Shown here one piece after another: positions 34,748 to 37,688 of a stretch of DNA of 37,688 nucleotides (positions are counted from its first letter, which is position 1; every line of letters starts with the position of its first letter). The notes under the pieces were generated by a model that saw only the letters and a program-made list of their open reading frames with translations, was not told where the DNA came from and searched no databases. Origin of the DNA: Bacteroidota bacterium (GTDB lineage Bacteria > Bacteroidota > Bacteroidia > M30B66). Location of the stretch: contig CANHIS010000028.1 in NCBI GenBank assembly GCA_947460255.1, forward strand, positions 1 through 37,688, written 5' to 3'. A program made the translations under genes and the position numbers.

Positions 34748-36279
34748 GCATTTACCGACTTAACAAATTCTTCCCAATCAGCTAATTGCTCTTTCTTCAA
34801 CACTCTTGGAAATTTATTTTGACCGCCTTCTTTGCCCATTTTGCGCATCCAATCGTAAAATAAATCTACAGGGAGCACTTCCAATTTCATTTCTTTTAAT
34901 GCAGATCTACGCTCAACTTTATAATCGTCGTTTAAATCCTTGATGGCTTCATCGAGTCGCACTCTAAACTCTTCTGCATCAATTTCCTGATCACAGCCAA
35001 TAAACCATTTGTGTCCGAAAACCTTGTCGTCTATAAATCCAGCCACACAAAATTCAGGAATTGCCACTCCGAAATGCTCAGCAGCTTTCAATATTCCGTG
35101 GTTCATGTTGTCTACACTCATGTGTTCACCACAAATGCTCAAGTAATGTTTGGTGCGGCCGGTGATGATGATTTCACACGCATCTAAATTGGTAAACCTG
35201 ATTGTGTCTCCAATCATGTAACGCCAAGCGCCAGCACAAGTAGACAATAAAAGCGCATAATCAACTCCTTCTTTTACTTCATCTAAAGTGAGCACTTGGG
35301 CAGATGAACTTAGCGAGCCATCCGAATTGAAGTTGGCTTCATTAAACGGTATAAATTCGTAGAAGATGCCGTTGTTGAGCACCATTTCCATAGAAGTTTT
35401 GCCATTATCACTTTGTAAAGCGATAAAACCTTCTGATGCCAAGTAAGTTTCGATGTAGTGAATCGGCTTGCTCAGAAGATTGTCGAAACCCTTTTTATAG
35501 GGTTCGAAAAACACTCCACCATGCACATAAATCATCAAATTAGGCCAGAGATCGTGAATTGTTTTTAGGTTATAATGCTTGATGATTCGTTCAATTACAA
35601 TTTGAATCCAAGCAGGCACACCAACGATAATTCCAATGTCCCAATCTTTGGCAGCCAACACGATTTCTTCTAGCTTCGATTCCCAATCGCGTTCGCGGGC
35701 AATCTTCTTACCCGGTTTGTAATGCGCTTGAAACCAAAATGGGATTTGTGTGGCATTGATTCCACTTAAATCGCCTTCGTAGTAACTACTTCGCTTTTGA
35801 AGATCTGTGGATCCACCAAGCATGAAGATTCCTTTTTCGAAAAGTTCAGGTGGAAGATCATAGTAAGCCAGCGATAAAATCTGACGAACTGAGGTTCTTC
35901 GCATGCTTCGAATCATAGCCTGAGTTACCGGGATCTTCTTGCTTGGAGCTCCTGAAGTTCCTGAGCTCAATGCGAAATACTGCACCTTTCCTGGCCAAGT
36001 AACGTCCTCTTCACCTTCCAACATTCTGAACCACCAATCGCGGTGGATAGAATCATAGTCGTAAACAGGAACACGAGACTGAAACAGTGCAATTGGATTG
36101 TTACTATCGAGGATTTCTGAAAATCCAAAATGTTCACCAAACGCTGTATCCTGGGCCTTCTTGATTAATTTGAGGAAGGTCTTTTCCTGTTTTTTCACAG
36201 GAGATTGACGTCTTCTTACAATGTTGAGCGTCTTTTGTAAAGTGAGCGCTCGTTTAATTGCTTTCCCAATGAATGCCAT
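34744..36279 (-). CDS. GH3-family acyl-adenylating enzyme
   Basis: Protein of 511 residues in the GH3 family, best known from plants where it links amino acids to auxin or jasmonate by an acyl-AMP intermediate. The three ATP/AMP motifs are seen in order: SSGTSGAPSKKIPVT (105-119), the YASSE-like ETYLASEGF (277-285), and YMIGDTIRF (354-362). The closing helical C-terminal domain (KHYLSICGEHMS onward) is also present. Bacterial members, frequent in Bacteroidota, have no settled substrate. It starts 17 bp after the pseudouridine synthase stop and overlaps the LysE exporter gene by four bases. An acyl-amino acid synthetase feeding an exporter is a reasonable but unproved reading. Confidence 0.9.
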   Translation of the reverse strand: MAFIGKAIKRALTLQKTLNIVRRRQSPVKKQEKTFLKLIKKAQDTAFGEHFGFSEILDSNNPIALFQSRVPVYDYDSIHRDWWFRMLEGEEDVTWPGKVQYFALSSGTSGAPSKKIPVTQAMIRSMRRTSVRQILSLAYYDLPPELFEKGIFMLGGSTDLQKRSSYYEGDLSGINATQIPFWFQAHYKPGKKIARERDWESKLEEIVLAAKDWDIGIIVGVPAWIQIVIERIIKHYNLKTIHDLWPNLMIYVHGGVFFEPYKKGFDNLLSKPIHYIETYLASEGFIALQSDNGKTSMEMVLNNGIFYEFIPFNEANFNSDGSLSSSAQVLTLDEVKEGVDYALLLSTCAGAWRYMIGDTIRFTNLDACEIIITGRTKHYLSICGEHMSVDNMNHGILKAAEHFGVAIPEFCVAGFIDDKVFGHKWFIGCDQEIDAEEFRVRLDEAIKDLNDDYKVERRSALKEMKLEVLPVDLFYDWMRKMGKEGGQNKFPRVLKKEQLADWEEFVKSVNA

Positions 36280-36296
36280 ATTAAAACACGTTCTTA

Positions 36297-37688
36297 TTAG
36301 CTCATTCTGAGCATGATCACTTCTTTTTCGGTTAGGAAACGATAATTTCCTCTTGGTAGATTTTTCTTGGTTAATCCTGCGAATCCTGTTCTATCGAGTT
36401 TCACAACTTCATAACCGAGATGTTCGAATATACGGCGAACAATCCTGTTTTTACCCGAGTGTAAAACAATACCAACTTCATTTTTTGTTTCTTGGGCCGC
36501 CCACGAAATTTCATCCACTTCAATAAACCCATCTTCAAGTTCGAAACCTTCGGTAATCTTCTTCAAATCTAAAGCTTGCAGATTCTTATCGAGAGTTACA
36601 TGGTAAATTTTTCTCACTCCGTGGGATGGATGCGTCAGTCGTTTTGCCAGCTCTCCGTCGTTGGTCATCAACAACAATCCAGTAGTAGATCTGTCTAAAC
36701 GCCCCACAGGATACAATCGCTCCTTGCAAGCTCCTTTAACAAGATCCATCACAGTTTTGCGACCTTCTGGATCATTTGAAGTTGTGATGAAATCTTTGGG
36801 CTTGTTCAGCAACAAATACTGCGGAGATTCTCTCGACAATGTTTGTTCGCCGTATTGGATTTTATCGATTGGGCTTACACGGAATCCTAATGTGGTAACA
36901 ATTTCTCCGTTTACTCGGATAACGCCACTTTCAATCAGTGCATCGGCTTCACGGCGGCTGCAAATTCCTGCATTCGAAATATATCTGTTGAGACGGATTT
37001 TTCCGTCCAACTCTTCAAGTTTCGTTTTTTTCTTTCCTGGCCTTCTTTCTGGCCCTTTGTAAGTAGCGCGCACAAAATCAGGTCGATAACCGCCTAATTC
37101 ATCGCCCTTTTTCTCAGGACTTCCACCAGCACGTTTCAAAATAACTTTATCCAAATCTTGTTTGAAATCTTCTGGATCTAACCATTCGCCTTTTTCGCTG
37201 AACGAATCGTCGTTTTTATTATTCCGTCTTACTGGTCCGCTTCTGCCAGAATATCCGCCTCTACTGGCTGGCTTTTCGGCACCATCGCGCTTAAATGGTT
37301 TTGCATCTTTATCGTCGCGCGATCTTCCACGAAATGGCTTATCACCAAATTCTTTCGGTTTGTCGAAGCGCGGTTTGTCGTCGCTATTAAATTTCCCAGC
37401 TTCTCCCGATTCGGTTCTTGGCCTTCTTCCTCTTACTGGTTTATCATCGCCAAAACGACCTCTTTCTTTGTTGTAGGCTGGGCGGTCGGATTTGAAATCT
37501 GGTTTCGAGCCAAAACCTTCGCCATCCTTGCGTGGACCGCGACGAACTGGTTTTTCATCTGAGAATCGTCCACCTTCTTTTTTGTAAGCTGGACGGTCGG
37601 ATTTGAAATCTGGTTTCGAGCCAAAACCTTCGCCATCCTTGCGTGGACCGCGACGAACTGGTTTTTCATCTGAGAATCGTCCACCTTC
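36297..37688 (-). CDS. RsuA/RluB-type rRNA pseudouridine synthase with long repeated disordered N-terminus, 5' end missing
   Basis: The frame is open to the end of the window (463 residues seen, start outside). The C-terminal ~240 residues are a normal enzyme: an S4 RNA-binding domain (IRLNRYISNAGICSRREAD, IRVNGE) and the catalytic domain with YPVGRLDRSTTGLLLMTNDG (nucleophile Asp) and KNRIVRRIFEHLGYEVVKL. It isomerises a uridine in rRNA, probably of the large subunit. Before it are at least 215 residues of Arg, Lys, Asp, Glu, Gly and Pro with almost no hydrophobic residues. The outer part consists of two nearly identical 37-residue repeats (GGRFSDEKPVRRGPRKDG, then EGFGSKPDFKSDRPAY), followed by degenerate copies. 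Such tails occur in other Bacteroidota homologues and may bind RNA or ribosomes. It heads a run with GH3 and LysE. Confidence 0.92.
   Translation of the reverse strand, partial: EGGRFSDEKPVRRGPRKDGEGFGSKPDFKSDRPAYKKEGGRFSDEKPVRRGPRKDGEGFGSKPDFKSDRPAYNKERGRFGDDKPVRGRRPRTESGEAGKFNSDDKPRFDKPKEFGDKPFRGRSRDDKDAKPFKRDGAEKPASRGGYSGRSGPVRRNNKNDDSFSEKGEWLDPEDFKQDLDKVILKRAGGSPEKKGDELGGYRPDFVRATYKGPERRPGKKKTKLEELDGKIRLNRYISNAGICSRREADALIESGVIRVNGEIVTTLGFRVSPIDKIQYGEQTLSRESPQYLLLNKPKDFITTSNDPEGRKTVMDLVKGACKERLYPVGRLDRSTTGLLLMTNDGELAKRLTHPSHGVRKIYHVTLDKNLQALDLKKITEGFELEDGFIEVDEISWAAQETKNEVGIVLHSGKNRIVRRIFEHLGYEVVKLDRTGFAGLTKKNLPRGNYRFLTEKEVIMLRMS
37471..37688 (-). repeat. Near-identical 111-bp tandem repeat in coding sequence
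   Basis: Copies at 37471-37577 and 37582-37688 are offset by 111 bp. Ninety-five bases (37483-37577 and 37594-37688) are identical; the only changes seen are two transitions near the low-coordinate end. The unit is 37 codons, so gain or loss keeps the reading frame. The array runs out of the window. Confidence 0.9.

Noticed and set aside
37162-37684. Short ORFs on either strand over the pseudouridine synthase tail (37162-37476 plus, 37433-37684 minus)
   Set aside because: They are out-of-frame shadows of a charged repeat region that is open in frame with the enzyme.
1-37688. Defence island, prophage, CRISPR array, insertion sequence, rRNA or tRNA genes
   Set aside because: Both strands and the gene-free stretches were read for them. 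No transposase, integrase, nuclease, phage gene, spaced repeat array or tRNA cloverleaf was recognised.

Overview
The window looks like a chromosomal segment of a Bacteroidota bacterium, probably of the order Flavobacteriales. Four genes encode type IX secretion system (T9SS) cargo: two with the type B 'gliding motility-associated' C-terminal domain and two with type A C-terminal domains. There are also Bacteroidota-type promoter boxes (TAnnTTTG), the long form of IspG, a dipeptidyl peptidase IV, and an rRNA pseudouridine synthase with a long disordered N-terminal tail. No IS element, phage gene, CRISPR array, rRNA or tRNA was seen.

Layout. 1-604: 3' end of a type B T9SS protein. 613-1380 (-): a divergent HisF-like TIM barrel without a histidine operon. 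1496-8710 (+): three proton-coupled oligopeptide transporters (POT/PTR2), with an ABC-F ATPase between the first and second. 8794-12761 (+): a tight four-gene run of SPFH protein, thioredoxin-like protein, orphan histidine kinase and gpmI, closed by a strong hairpin. 12838-17840 (-): a small secreted protein followed by a 1536-residue four-CUB type B T9SS protein. 18238-20418 (-): dipeptidyl peptidase IV. 21187-23806 (+): L-Ala-D/L-Glu epimerase and a GlcD-type FAD oxidase. 23950-27864 (-): a 1304-residue type A T9SS protein built from 165-residue repeats. 28195-30147 (-): ispG. 30214-30903 (-): a short type A T9SS protein. 31045-33641 (+): a helical repeat protein coupled to a cysteine desulfurase. 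33642-37688 (-): a pseudouridine synthase, a GH3-family adenylating enzyme, a LysE-family exporter and a small helical protein.

Functional themes. The three POT carriers, the dipeptidyl peptidase and the dipeptide epimerase fit a lifestyle based on taking up and breaking down peptides, including cell-wall peptides; they are not one operon, so this is inference. The large secreted proteins fit surface attachment or matrix functions. The remaining genes are housekeeping (glycolysis, isoprenoid precursors, sulfur mobilisation, rRNA modification).

Most worth following up: the GH3 enzyme translationally coupled to a LysE exporter; the 111-bp tandem repeats in the tail of the pseudouridine synthase; an iterated 10-bp motif shared by two long intergenic regions; the HisF-like protein lacking a catalytic aspartate; and the 165-residue repeat protein. 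No defence island or other obviously new multi-gene system is visible.
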